Assembly (NCBI GenBank): GCA_046351135.1
Contig: JAXLZA010000009.1
Span: 1 to 64,000, forward strand
Length of the DNA stretch: 64,000 nucleotides
Source: UBA4427 sp046351135
GTDB taxonomy: Bacteria > Myxococcota_A > UBA9160 > UBA4427
Direction: 5' to 3'
Shown here: in pieces, positions 26,509 through 35,814 of the stretch
Numbering within the stretch: position 1 is the first letter of the stretch
Layout: each line of letters starts with the position of its first letter
Program-made: the position numbers and the translations under genes
Notes under the pieces: generated by a model
Databases searched by the model: none
The model's input: only the letters and a program-made list of their open reading frames with translations
What the model was told of the DNA's origin: nothing

Positions 26509-27797
26509 GACGGCGGCCTCACGGTGACGCCGAAGACGTATTTGACCGAGAGCTGCAGCCGGTTGTCCGTCTCGTCCGCCCCGCCCTTCAGGTTGAGCCG
26601 GCCCCAGATGTACTCCGGACCGATCGTCATGCCCGGGATCGGGTGGAACAGGACGTTCACGTTGGCGTACTGACCCGATTCGTATGCGGCGTCGGATTGC
26701 CCACCGACCGTGAACTGCCGAACCTCGCTGTAGCCGATCGAGCTCGTGAACTGATCGCTCCAGGTCCGATTGTAGTAGGCCAGCCAGGAGACGAGCGGGA
26801 CCGTCGCGGCCCCGCGGACCCCGGTCGGCGTGGAGTCGTCGGGCGCGATGTCCGTCCCGCCGTCGTTCAGGTAGTTCGCGATCCCGTACCCCCCGGCGAA
26901 CTGGAGATTGATGGTGTCCTTCCCGAAGACGTTGAGCGTGCTCGCGACGTTCACACCGCCTCCCAGCTCGTGACCGCTCGAGTTGCGGCCGGGCTGATTG
27001 CCCACCTGGTAGCCGACGGCGCGGAGGATGCCCGAGACCTGGACGTGACCCCAGGGCCCCGTCCTCCTCACCTGCGCGGTGAAGTCGGGATAGCTGTTCC
27101 AGGCGGAGGCATCGAGCTCGGGCGCGGTGATCTTCAGCTTGCCCTGATCGACCGCCGAGCCCGGGGCCTCGAGAGCGACCGCCACGGACCATTCCTCGTT
27201 CCGGACCGGAGTCCACCGCAGCTGCGGATTGCGCAGGAAGATCATGCCCGTCGGACCCCAGTAGTCCATCGTGTTCGGGAATACGTCCGGGTCCATGAAC
27301 AACGACCAGGTCTGACCGCCCCCGACCTGACCGAGCTCGCCGTAGGCGTGGCGCAGTCGGAACGTCGTCTGCCCGGCATCTCCGCCCACGCCGAAGAGAT
27401 CGAACTCGAACTGGGTATTGAAGTCGCCGTACTTCGTCGGCACGTGCCCCTTCACGCCGAATCGCGATTGCCGGACGCTGAACGTCATGTTCCCGCTGTT
27501 GCGCCCGCATCCGTTGTCGACGTTGGCCGATCCGTCGCAAATGACGGGAATCGTCGAGGGCCGCAAGGTCGCATCCCAGTTCGGATTGCTCCGCTGAAAG
27601 TCGTAGATCGCATCCAGCTGGGCGAATCCGTAGACGGAGAGCGTCGGCCCCGACTCCGGGGGCGCGGGCTCGGCCGCCGCTGCAGTCGCCTCCTCGGCCT
27701 TCGCATCTTCCTCCTGGGCAGTCGCCGTCGCAGCGACGACCGGGAGGGCGAGCAGGACGATGAGGCCGATCGATCGAAGCCGGTCAACAGGTCGCAT
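26505..27797 (-). CDS. DcaP-like trimeric porin
   Basis: The 430-residue protein has a signal peptide (SIGLIVLLALPVVAATATAQ), a Glu/Ala-rich linker, and a barrel that starts LSVYGFAQLDAIYDF, followed by RQSRFGVKG and TWSLFMDPDVFPNTMDYWGP. These are hallmarks of DcaP-type porins, which take up negatively charged compounds such as dicarboxylates. GAGGAG before the ATG at 27797 fixes the start. It is 32 bp after the glutaminase gene and overlaps the amidohydrolase gene, so substrate entry and hydrolysis are probably coupled. Confidence 0.85.
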   Translation of the reverse strand: MRPVDRLRSIGLIVLLALPVVAATATAQEEDAKAEEATAAAAEPAPPESGPTLSVYGFAQLDAIYDFQRSNPNWDATLRPSTIPVICDGSANVDNGCGRNSGNMTFSVRQSRFGVKGHVPTKYGDFNTQFEFDLFGVGGDAGQTTFRLRHAYGELGQVGGGQTWSLFMDPDVFPNTMDYWGPTGMIFLRNPQLRWTPVRNEEWSVAVALEAPGSAVDQGKLKITAPELDASAWNSYPDFTAQVRRTGPWGHVQVSGILRAVGYQVGNQPGRNSSGHELGGGVNVASTLNVFGKDTINLQFAGGYGIANYLNDGGTDIAPDDSTPTGVRGAATVPLVSWLAYYNRTWSDQFTSSIGYSEVRQFTVGGQSDAAYESGQYANVNVLFHPIPGMTIGPEYIWGRLNLKGGADETDNRLQLSVKYVFGVTVRPPS

Positions 27798-27829
27798 GGG
27801 CCGTCTCCTCGGCGCTGGGCGCGAATGGG

Positions 27830-28891
27830 TCAGTGGGCTTCGAAGAGGCTCGCGTGGAGCTGGTCGGCGATGTACTGGATCGCCAGCTGCGCCCGCACGC
27901 TGTTCCCGGCCTCGTTCACGGGAGGCGAGAAGCTCGCGATCGCGAGACGCCCCGGGACGACGGCGACGATGCCGCCCCCGACGCCGGTCTTCGCGGGAAC
28001 GCCCGCCTCCGCCGACCAGCGACCCGATTCGTCGTAGAAGCCCGCGGTCAGCATGACCGCCAGGACCTCGTCGACGATGTCCTCTCGCACGACCCGCTTC
28101 CGGGTCACGGGATTCACGCCGCCATTCGCGAGAGTGGCCCCCATCACCGCGAGCTGCTTCGCGGTCACGCCCACCGAGCACTGCTCCGTGTACGCGCGCA
28201 GCGCTTCCTCCGGCTCGGAGTAGAGGCGCTCCGAGTTGTAGAGCAGGTTCGCGATCGCGCGATTGCCGTAGGCCGTCGAATACTCGGACTCGTAGATGTC
28301 CTTCAGGACCGTGAGCTTCGTGCCGGCGAACTGGCTCAGGTTGTCGATCGCCATCTGGATCCGCTCGGCCTCGCTCTTCGCGGGCAGCATGCTGACGGCC
28401 GCGATCGCACCGGCGTTGACCAGGGGATTCACCGAGCGCGCCTTGTAGATCTCGATCGCGAGCTTGGAGTTGAAGGGCAGACCCGTCGGCTCCACCCCGA
28501 TCTTCTCGCGCACCGCCTCGTAGCCCTGCTGATCCATGATTCGCGCCATGGTGAAGGGCTTCGAGACCGACTGGATCGAGAACGTGTAGTTCACGTCCCC
28601 GGCCGAGACGACGACCCCTTCCCGAGTCGCGATGACGACGCCGAAGAGCTCGGAGGGGACCCGGGCGAGCGCCGGAATGTAGTCCGCGTTCTTCCCCTCG
28701 CGAACGTCTTTGAACCGGGCGTAGGCGTCGTCGACGAGCTTCTGGAGGGTCGCGCGGGAATCGTTGGCTCCGCCGCGCCGCGAGTCGTCGCGAGCCGAGG
28801 CCGGCAGCCCCGCCCCGACGAGCAGGCTGATGCACGCAATCAGGACGAACGATCGACCGAATGAGCGCTGCGCGTTCTCGCGATTCGTCAT
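27830..28891 (-). CDS. glsA: Exported glutaminase (serine-dependent, GlsA family)
   Basis: The 353-residue enzyme should hydrolyse glutamine to glutamate and ammonia. It has the beta-lactamase-like S108-x-x-K111 pair in SIQSVSKPF, the family block NPLVNAGAIA, YGNRAIANLL, and PAKTGVGGGIVAV. Most GlsA-type enzymes are cytoplasmic; this one has an N-terminal export signal (SFVLIACISLLVGAGLPASA), so it probably works in the periplasm. It is the first gene of a five-gene minus-strand series with two porins, an amidohydrolase and an esterase. Confidence 0.93.
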   Translation of the reverse strand: MTNRENAQRSFGRSFVLIACISLLVGAGLPASARDDSRRGGANDSRATLQKLVDDAYARFKDVREGKNADYIPALARVPSELFGVVIATREGVVVSAGDVNYTFSIQSVSKPFTMARIMDQQGYEAVREKIGVEPTGLPFNSKLAIEIYKARSVNPLVNAGAIAAVSMLPAKSEAERIQMAIDNLSQFAGTKLTVLKDIYESEYSTAYGNRAIANLLYNSERLYSEPEEALRAYTEQCSVGVTAKQLAVMGATLANGGVNPVTRKRVVREDIVDEVLAVMLTAGFYDESGRWSAEAGVPAKTGVGGGIVAVVPGRLAIASFSPPVNEAGNSVRAQLAIQYIADQLHASLFEAH

Positions 28892-29229
28892 GAGACGACT
28901 CCTTCTCTCGTTTCGATTCGATTTCTGTTCATTGGGCCCCGTTCCTCCGCAGGCGCGGCGACGAGCCCCGGGACTGCCCGGCGAATAACGAACATGACAG
29001 GTTGTTCGGGTCGGCGAAAGGGCAATCCGGGCCGATCGGATCCTTTCGCGATCCTATCGCTCCATGCAACGCCGATCGAATTCTCCCTGTCGGGGACCAC
29101 GCCAGCGTTCGTGAGACATTAAGCGACGCGCGCGAGGTCCTGGTTCACTCGGCCGCCGCGGAGTCGCCGATCGAAGGCGGCGGACCGATCCGGACCCCGA
29201 GCGACCGACGAAGGACGCGCGGTGATCGA
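28892..29229. other. Promoter region upstream of the glutaminase operon
   Basis: These 338 bp contain no convincing gene. They are less GC-rich than the surroundings. An imperfect inverted repeat, CGAATAAC at 28982-28989 and GTTGTTCG at 29001-29008 (7 of 8 bases pair), lies about 95-115 bp before the glutaminase ATG and could be an operator; it is weak evidence. Confidence 0.35.
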
Positions 29230-30285
29230 CTACTCGAGCTCGCCGATGTGGAACACGCCGTAGCCCGAGAGCACGACCTGCGGGAGAGCCGCCCCGATGA
29301 CGATGCCGCTTCGATTGGCTCGAATCTCGTAGGCGAGATCCGTCACCGGGTCCGTCACCGTGCCGAGGAGATCTCCTTCTCGGACGCGATCGCCCAGACC
29401 GATCCTCGTCAGGAAGATTCCGCCCCGGCCCTTGGGAATCCTGACCCAGCTCGAGCCGACCAGCTTCTGCGCCTTGCTGCGCTTGCCGCGCGTCTCGAAC
29501 ATCCCGAGTTCGTTCATCACGTTGAGCACCCCCTGGCTGCCGAGCTCGATCTCGTGCTCCACGAACGAATAGGGCGGCCCCGCTTCGTAGATGATCGCGG
29601 CGACGCCCGCCTTGACCGCCTCGCGGCGCAGGCTGCCGCTCGGCCCGGCCCCTCCGATGATCACGCCGACCCCGAAGCTCTGCTCCAGCGCCAGAGACCG
29701 GGGATGTCCCAGATCCACGCGGATCTGGGCCACGTTGGTCCGGAAGTTGGATCCGGTATGCAGGTCGATCAGGTAGTCACACCGCCGGATCACGCGCTCG
29801 AACAGCGCGTTCGCGACGATCGACGTCACGCTCCCCTTGACCGACCCGGGAAACGCACGGTTCAGATCGCGCCGGTCGACCATGTAGCGATTCATGGTGC
29901 GGAATCCATTCGCATTGGCCGCCGGAACCACGATCAACGTCCCCTCGAGCCGCTGCGGATCGACGGCCTGGAAGACCCGGCGTGCGATCTCGACGCTGTT
30001 GATCTCGTCGCCGTGGATTGCCGCCACCACGCACAGGGTCGGGCCGGCGGACGCACCCCGCGCAGCCCAGAGCGCGGTATCGAGAAAGCTCCCCTCGAAG
30101 GAGCGCTCGGCCGCGAAGGTGAACTTCGCCTTCGTGCCGGGCTCGACGACGCGCGATCGAAGGTCGATCGGGCCCCAGCCGGCCGTCCCTTCCGAGGTCG
30201 AGGGCCTCACATCGGGGGCCTGGGCCCGGGCCGAGCTCGCGAGCAACGTGAGGCCCAGGACCACAGCGAGGGTTGCGCACTTCAT
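29230..30285 (-). CDS. Exported succinylglutamate desuccinylase/aspartoacylase-family metallohydrolase
   Basis: From the ATG at 30285 the product is 351 residues with a signal peptide (LAVVLGLTLLASSARA). Zinc ligands of the M14-like aspartoacylase family are visible: H91 and E94 in AAIHGDEIN, and H176 in LIDLHTGSN, with the substrate-binding DRRDLNRAFPG between them. The C-terminal beta domain contains GDRVREGDLLGTV. The family removes acyl groups from N-acyl amino acids or acts as a carboxypeptidase-like hydrolase. GGGGAG before the ATG supports the start over the ORF limit at 30567. It lies upstream of, and parallel to, the glutaminase operon. Confidence 0.85.
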   Translation of the reverse strand: MKCATLAVVLGLTLLASSARAQAPDVRPSTSEGTAGWGPIDLRSRVVEPGTKAKFTFAAERSFEGSFLDTALWAARGASAGPTLCVVAAIHGDEINSVEIARRVFQAVDPQRLEGTLIVVPAANANGFRTMNRYMVDRRDLNRAFPGSVKGSVTSIVANALFERVIRRCDYLIDLHTGSNFRTNVAQIRVDLGHPRSLALEQSFGVGVIIGGAGPSGSLRREAVKAGVAAIIYEAGPPYSFVEHEIELGSQGVLNVMNELGMFETRGKRSKAQKLVGSSWVRIPKGRGGIFLTRIGLGDRVREGDLLGTVTDPVTDLAYEIRANRSGIVIGAALPQVVLSGYGVFHIGELE

Positions 30286-30531
30286 GACGGTAGATTCTCC
30301 CCTCTTTGGGACTCGAGACCGGATCCACGCATCCCGTTCAGGCCGACGCACGTTCGCGTCGGGGATGAGAGATAGCCCAGATGGCATTCCCGTCGCCCGG
30401 ATCCGCTTCGATCGGGCTCGCGGCCCACGAGGCGCGTCCGCACGCAAAGAGCGACCGGGGGAGGATCCCGACGGGCACCCCGAGGCTCGCCTCGCGACAG
30501 GTTCATGTGACACCGTTAATCTGGATTCCTC

Positions 30532-31332
30532 ATGCACGACCTCGAGCCCCTCGTCTTCGGCAATCAATGGGTGTTCTGCGTCGCGATCGCCCTGTTGCTC
30601 CTCGGAGTCTCGGAGACGGGCTATCGCATCGGCCTGCGGCTCTTCGCTGCACGCGACGAGGCGCGCCGGAGCCAGATCGGCGGCATCCAGGGCGCGATTC
30701 TCGGGCTCCTCGGGCTACTGCTCGGCTTCACGTTCTCGATGGCGGTGACCCGCTTCGAGACGCGGCGCGATTTCGTGCTCCGGGAGGCCAATGTGATCGG
30801 CACGACCTGGCTGCGGGCCGATCTGCTTCCCGAAGCGCATCGCACGGCGGCGAAGGCCCTGCTGAAGCGATTCGTGGACGTGCGCGTGGAGTACCAGCGC
30901 GTCACGGACGACGCGGCTCGGCTCGCGGAGGGATTGCGGGTCTGCGCCGAGATCGAGAATGCGCTGTGGCAGCAGGCCCTGGAGGCGGTCCGGGAAGCGC
31001 CGACGCCGATCACGGCCATGTTCATCAACTCGCTGAACGAGATGATCGACACCGACCCCGCGCGCGAGACCGCAGGCCGAAACGAGATCCCCTCTGCGGT
31101 CTGGCTCTTGCTGCTCATCGTCGCGGGCGCCGGCTGCTTCACGACTGCCTATGGGTCGGGGGCAGCGGGCGCGCGCTCGGCCTTCACGGCCGCCATCCTG
31201 CCGCTCCTGATCACCGTCGTGATCGTCCTGATCTTCGATCTGATGCATCCCCATCAGGGGATCGTCAGCATCGACCAGAAGCCGATGCTCGACCTTCAGC
31301 AGAGAATCGGGGCGCAGGCAGGGGCCTCTTAG
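30532..31332 (+). CDS. DUF4239/bestrophin-like membrane protein
   Basis: The 266-residue protein has two membrane helices near the N-terminus (WVFCVAIALLLLGVSETGY and GAILGLLGLLLGFTFSMAVTRF), the family sequence RRDFVLREANVIGTTWLRAD, a helical soluble middle, and two C-terminal helices. This is the DUF4239 layout. Its function is not established. It is divergent from the deacylase gene. Confidence 0.78.
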   Translation: MHDLEPLVFGNQWVFCVAIALLLLGVSETGYRIGLRLFAARDEARRSQIGGIQGAILGLLGLLLGFTFSMAVTRFETRRDFVLREANVIGTTWLRADLLPEAHRTAAKALLKRFVDVRVEYQRVTDDAARLAEGLRVCAEIENALWQQALEAVREAPTPITAMFINSLNEMIDTDPARETAGRNEIPSAVWLLLLIVAGAGCFTTAYGSGAAGARSAFTAAILPLLITVVIVLIFDLMHPHQGIVSIDQKPMLDLQQRIGAQAGAS

Positions 31333-31440
31333 TCGACCTCGGGCAGCCGAGCCGGCCGCTCGAGCATCGCCTACGGTATCGGAGACGCCGCCTGGCCCTT
31401 CCCTTCCTTGCAGCTCGTCGCTGGAGATCGTGATCCGAAG

Positions 31441-32415
31441 ATGGTCAAGACGCCGCGTGATCCCTCGAAGCCCGGTTCCCGCCGCCCGACGCGCTCCCTC
31501 CCGCGAACGCTGCTGGGATTCGGAATGGCCTTCCTGCTCTCTGGCTGCGACGAGGACAAGCTTCCTTCGGATTCCCACGATCGACTCAACTACGATCTCT
31601 TCGCGGTCGAGCATGCAGCCGGCGCCTTCGTCGCCGTGGGCCAGAATGAATCGCTCCTCAACTCCGCCGATGGCGAGACCTTCCAGCGGCAACGTTCCGA
31701 CTGCTGCGACACCCTCGGCGCCGTCGCCTTCGGAGGCGGGCTCTGGCTCGCGGCGGGCGGGGACGGGATCGTCTACACGTCGACGGATACCGCTCGCTGG
31801 TTCGTCCAGTACCTGCGGACCGACAAGGCGCTGCGGGGAGTCGCCTTCGGCAATGCGACCTGGGTGATCGTCGGCGACGACGGCCGCATCTTCCGCTCGG
31901 GCAACGCGGGCGCGTGGTCCGAGGAGCGAGGCGATACGCGTCAGAGCCTCCACGACGTCGTCTTCGCGGACGGACGCTTCGTCGCGGTCGGCGGTCGGGG
32001 AGAGATCCTGACCTCGACGGACGGTGGGACCTGGACGCTCGCGCATTCGGGCATGAGCGAAACCCTTCGCGGCGTCGGCTGGGGGAACGGCGCGTACGTC
32101 GCCGTGGGAGACCAGGGCGTCATCCTGACCTCTCCCGACGCGGCGACCTGGACTCCGGAGCTCTCCCCCGTCTCGAGCGACCTCCGGGACGTCGTCTACG
32201 CGAACGCTTCGTACGTGGTCGTCGGAAACAACGGGACGGTTCTCACGTCCCCCGACGGCATGACCTACACCGCGCGCGATTCAGGCACGGGACGCGATCT
32301 CGAGGGCGTCGCGTACGGTCAGGGCGTCTTCGTCGCCGTCGGCCGGGACTCGCGCCTGATCCAGTCCGCGAATGGGACGAACTGGGTCGGCATCGGACCG
32401 CCCCGACACGACTGA
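31441..32415 (+). CDS. Lipoprotein with beta-propeller (photosystem assembly/BNR-like) repeats
   Basis: A basic N-terminus and hydrophobic segment end in LLSGC, a lipoprotein signal with Cys near residue 36. The remainder consists of about seven repeats of the form LRGVxxGNGxYVAVGDxGxIxTSxDxxTWT, predicting a seven-bladed propeller similar to Ycf48/sialidase-type domains. There is no catalytic signature, so a binding or scaffold role at the envelope is likely. The ATG at 31441 is chosen because it gives a normal lipoprotein signal. Confidence 0.8.
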   Translation: MVKTPRDPSKPGSRRPTRSLPRTLLGFGMAFLLSGCDEDKLPSDSHDRLNYDLFAVEHAAGAFVAVGQNESLLNSADGETFQRQRSDCCDTLGAVAFGGGLWLAAGGDGIVYTSTDTARWFVQYLRTDKALRGVAFGNATWVIVGDDGRIFRSGNAGAWSEERGDTRQSLHDVVFADGRFVAVGGRGEILTSTDGGTWTLAHSGMSETLRGVGWGNGAYVAVGDQGVILTSPDAATWTPELSPVSSDLRDVVYANASYVVVGNNGTVLTSPDGMTYTARDSGTGRDLEGVAYGQGVFVAVGRDSRLIQSANGTNWVGIGPPRHD

Positions 32416-32655
32416 GGCGGTCGGGAGCGCGAGCGTCCCGGCGGTCCCCGGGCTCGTCGAGCGGCCGGGGCGATCCACACACCCGCCACCCATCCGTCGG
32501 TTCAGTCTGCTCCAGGGGTGTCAGGCGGCGACCGCGCGAAATAACGACTTGCGCTGGGCCGATCGGGAGCGATGCATCCCGTCGAGGGCTTGGTGCCGCG
32601 TGGGCCGAGTCGATTCAATTTTGGATTTTCGTCCCCGAAGACACGAGGAGCCGTG

Positions 32656-33975
32656 ATGTCAAGAGTACAAATTCGTGCGGTGCTGGTCGCATTGGCCATG
32701 CTGGCGTTGCCCGGTGCATCGCTCGCCCAGCAGGTCGAGGAATCGCATCCCATCGCCGAGGACGTGGCGAGTCAGATCTCGATGTTCAGTTACGAGGAGG
32801 GCCCGAAGTCGAGGCTCGTATTCCGCGGCACGCCCGTCGCCGCCAATGGCCAGGGCAAGGCCTGGGTGGAATACGAAAAGGGCAACGCACGGATCGAAGT
32901 CGAGGTCGAGAAGCTGCCCCCGCCGCCGCGCCTGGGACCGTATACGGTCTACATCCTCTGGGCGCTGACGCCGGAGGGGCGTGCGGTCAACCAGGGCGTC
33001 ATCGCGACCAACCGCAAGGGAAGCGGCGAATTCAAGACCAGCTACGGGGCACCCCAGTTCGCGTTGATCGTGACGGCCGAGCCCCACTTCGCCGTCAGCT
33101 TCCCGAGCACGATGGTCGTCCTCTACAACGTCGCGGACAAGGTGAAGGGTTCGGAGTCGAAGGTGACCGCCCTGGCGAGGAGCGCGGACTATTCGAAGCT
33201 GACGCCCATCGTGAAGGACAAGGAGACCAACCCGATCGAGCTGGTCCAGGCGCGCTATGCGCTCGCGATCGCCGCGGCAGCCGGTGCCGAGAAGTTCGCC
33301 CCCCAGCCGTTCGAGACGGCGCGAATGAAGCTCATGGAGGCCGAGGCGGCCCTTGCGGACAAGAAGGCCTCGGTGCGCAAGACGGCGACCGGGCTCGCCC
33401 GTGAGGCGACGCTGGCGGGCGAGGATGCGCGGCGGGCCGGGATGACGGCCAGTGAAGCGGCCGTGGAGGCGAGTCGGCGCTCCGCCGCGGCCAACGCGGC
33501 TGCGAAGGCCGCTGCCGCCGTTCAGCGAGCTCAGGACGAGGGCTCGGCCGCGATCGCAGCGCACCGGGATCTGGAGAATCGACTGAATGCCGCCCTGCCC
33601 ACGCACAAGACCGATCGCGGGCTCGTGTCCGAGATCGGCGGCGTCCAGTTCGCCACCGGGACGGCCAACCTCAACTCGAAGGCCAAGGAAGGTCTGGCGA
33701 AGTTCGCGGGCATCGTCGCCTCGTATCCGGGGCTCAAGTTCACGATCGAGGGCCATACCGACAACACGGGTCGCCCGGAGGTCAACAAGGAGCTGTCCCT
33801 CAAGCGGGCCCTGGCCGTTCGGGACTATCTGGTCGGACAGGGCATCGCGGCGTCCAGCACCGACGTCGCCGGACTCGGCTCTTCCATGCCGATCGGGGAC
33901 GAATCGACGGCCGAGGGCCGCGCCCGCAATCGACGAGTCGAGATCGTCGTGTCGGGTGCGGGGCTGGGCCGATAA
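32656..33975 (+). CDS. OmpA-family outer-membrane protein with DUF4398-like helical region
   Basis: The 439-residue protein has a signal peptide (VALAMLALPGASLAQ), a beta-rich N-terminal domain (FRGTPVAANGQGKAWVEYEKG onward), a long Ala/Glu/Lys helical region with many AAxAAxxA segments, and a C-terminal OmpA peptidoglycan-binding domain: FTIEGHTDNTGRPEVN, SLKRALAVRDYL, GLGSSMPIGDESTAEGRARN and RRVEI. The OmpA domain should anchor the outer membrane to the cell wall. GAGGAG before the ATG fixes the start over the in-frame ATG at 32572. A clean terminator hairpin follows. Confidence 0.92.
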   Translation: MSRVQIRAVLVALAMLALPGASLAQQVEESHPIAEDVASQISMFSYEEGPKSRLVFRGTPVAANGQGKAWVEYEKGNARIEVEVEKLPPPPRLGPYTVYILWALTPEGRAVNQGVIATNRKGSGEFKTSYGAPQFALIVTAEPHFAVSFPSTMVVLYNVADKVKGSESKVTALARSADYSKLTPIVKDKETNPIELVQARYALAIAAAAGAEKFAPQPFETARMKLMEAEAALADKKASVRKTATGLAREATLAGEDARRAGMTASEAAVEASRRSAAANAAAKAAAAVQRAQDEGSAAIAAHRDLENRLNAALPTHKTDRGLVSEIGGVQFATGTANLNSKAKEGLAKFAGIVASYPGLKFTIEGHTDNTGRPEVNKELSLKRALAVRDYLVGQGIAASSTDVAGLGSSMPIGDESTAEGRARNRRVEIVVSGAGLGR

Positions 33976-34010
33976 GGCGCAGACCCGCTCGGACGTGCAG
34001 AGGCCCGGGG

Positions 34011-34042
34011 GATCCCGCCTGCTTCTCGGAGCAGGCGGGATC
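34011..34042 (+). terminator. Rho-independent-like terminator after the OmpA gene
   Basis: A perfect 13-bp GC-rich stem (GATCCCGCCTGCT with AGCAGGCGGGATC) closes a 6-nt loop 36 bp after the OmpA stop codon. Only a short TTT follows, so termination may be helped by Rho. Confidence 0.7.
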
Positions 34043-34167
34043 CTGCGTTTCGGGCGATCGAGATGGGCGTCCACCGTGAGCCCACGCCTTCTCCGCTCCT
34101 CGCCTGGCACATCCTCGAGCGAGACCAGCCCATGCGCTCAGGCCCGGCGCCCAAGGCGTGCACGGTC

Positions 34168-34635
34168 TCAACAGTCTCGACGGAGTCCGCGGGTCCGCGC
34201 CGCGTGAACGACCACGGCGAGTCCGCCGGAGAAGAGCAGGAGGCCCGTCGGCTCCGGCACGGCCGTCGCCCCCTCCGGAGCGGCGACCACCACGGGCTGC
34301 GAGTCGATCTGCGTCCAGCCCGTCACGACGGCTCTCGGCACCCCGCCTGCCTTGTCGCCCACCGACGGCCCGGGGGCAGGAGGCGTCCACACGCTCGCCG
34401 CGAGCACAGAGGCCACGAGCTGCCGATCCACGACGAGCGCATCCGTCGTCGGCGGAGATGGGATCGGATCACCGGAGGTCACGATGATCACGCCACCCCC
34501 ACCCCCGTTCGGAGGCGGAGGCGGGGGACCGTTCCCGCCCGGAGGCGGCCCTCCGACGCGCGTCGCGACATAACAATCGCTCCCCATCAGGGGCACGGCG
34601 AGAATCATCAAGAGCGCGACGAGGGAAATCCGCAC
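34168..34635 (-). CDS. Small PEP-CTERM protein with Gly/Pro-rich linker
   Basis: The 155-residue protein has a signal peptide (SLVALLMILAVPLMG), a Pro/Gly run (VGGPPPGGNGPPPPPPNGGG), a short middle segment and a PEP-CTERM tail with VPEPTG, LLLFSGGLAVVVHAA and a basic RTRGLRR end. Almost nothing separates signal and sorting domain except the flexible linker. No enzymatic motif is visible. It converges with the OmpA gene. Confidence 0.7.
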   Translation of the reverse strand: MRISLVALLMILAVPLMGSDCYVATRVGGPPPGGNGPPPPPPNGGGGGVIIVTSGDPIPSPPTTDALVVDRQLVASVLAASVWTPPAPGPSVGDKAGGVPRAVVTGWTQIDSQPVVVAAPEGATAVPEPTGLLLFSGGLAVVVHAARTRGLRRDC

Positions 34636-34891
34636 GATCGGATTCTAGACGACGCGACACCCATTCGTGCCGCGCTGCCGATACGCGCGCCGGCAACGAG
34701 ACGGCAGGTTGGGACGCCAGGCCCGACCATCGGAAGAGGAAATCAGATCTCTCGCCATGGATTCCCGATGCCGGTCTCGCTCAGCCTGCGCAGCCGGGAG
34801 ACTCCCATTCCCTGCCTCGGCCCGAAGTCGCCAGGAGGTCGAGATCCGTCCGATCCGCTGGACCCGAGCCGCCAACAACTTCTCATCGGGC

Positions 34892-35341
34892 CTACTCGTC
34901 GCGGACTTCGGCTTCGAAGCGGACCTTCGTCCCATCGGCGAGCTCGAGCTCGATCGGAACACGTTGGCGTTCGGCGAGCGTCTCGGAGCCGATCAGCTCG
35001 AGAAAATATCCACGAGGAGAGAATGCCACGGCCCCGCCGGCGGGAATCTCGATCTCCTTCAGCGCCTTCGCGCCCTCGGTGCCCCCCTCGAAGGTCGTGA
35101 TCCGAATCCCGATTTCGCGGCAGCGAGGGCTCGTCGCGCCGACGATGCGCAGAGGCCTCGCCGTCGGATTCTGCATCGCGAAATAGGCCCGCGGTGCCTC
35201 GTCATAGATCGGCAGGCTGATCCAGGGATTCCCGATCGGAATGTCCCCTTCACCAGCCCGTGCGAGCGGCGTCGCAGCGACGAGCGCGATCGCCAAGGTG
35301 AATGCGATGGCGAGGAGGATGCGAAGGCGGATCCTGTTCAT
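34892..35341 (-). CDS. PCu(A)C-fold periplasmic protein lacking the copper ligands
   Basis: From the ATG at 35341 the product is 149 residues with a signal peptide (LAIAFTLAIALVAATPLARA). The rest aligns in layout with the PCu(A)C copper chaperone family: AYFAMQNPTARPLRIVGATSP, IEIPAGGAVAFSPRGYFLEL and a late VPIELELADG. The His and Met residues that bind copper in that family are absent: the usual VELHE position reads IGIRITT and the usual HLML reads FLEL. It may bind another ligand or be a structural derivative. GGAG before the ATG supports the start. Confidence 0.72.
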   Translation of the reverse strand: MNRIRLRILLAIAFTLAIALVAATPLARAGEGDIPIGNPWISLPIYDEAPRAYFAMQNPTARPLRIVGATSPRCREIGIRITTFEGGTEGAKALKEIEIPAGGAVAFSPRGYFLELIGSETLAERQRVPIELELADGTKVRFEAEVRDE

Positions 35342-35576
35342 CGATCTCCATTCCCTTCCGAGCGGAAGATTCCGCCGAGCTTCGAATGCCGCCGCTTGAG
35401 CACTCGAGTCGCCGCGCGGGTCGCGCGCAACTTCGGATCCCTTCCCGAATACGACGAAGGCGCATCCGAACGAACCCGATAGGAGAAAAGAGAAGAATAG
35501 GAGCTCGTCGCGACGGGACAAGCCATCGGACGACGAGCGCGACGAATGGATTCGTCGTGGCCGGAGGGAGGACGGG

Positions 35577-35786
35577 ATGGAGATCTCGAATCGATCGACG
35601 CGGATGGGCCGGGGCACTGGATTGGCTCTCGATCCCCGGATCTTCGACCTCGAAGCCCCGTCGCTCGCGGGCCTGAAGCGCGCGACCGTCACGAGCTGGC
35701 TCGGCCGCCTCGCCTACGGCGGCCTGCTCGGACTGCTCTTCGCCCTCGGTCTCGGCGTCGTGGCGGCACATTCAGGGCTGGGCTGA
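35577..35786 (+). CDS. Small single-span membrane protein
   Basis: A 69-residue protein with a polar N-terminal half and one strong membrane helix (LGRLAYGGLLGLLFALGLGVVAA). GGAGGACGGG just before the ATG is a good ribosome-binding site. I do not recognise a family; it ends 28 bp before the convergent SGNH hydrolase gene. Confidence 0.55.
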   Translation: MEISNRSTRMGRGTGLALDPRIFDLEAPSLAGLKRATVTSWLGRLAYGGLLGLLFALGLGVVAAHSGLG

Positions 35787-35814
35787 AGCGTAGGCGTCAC
35801 GACCTGATCGCGGG

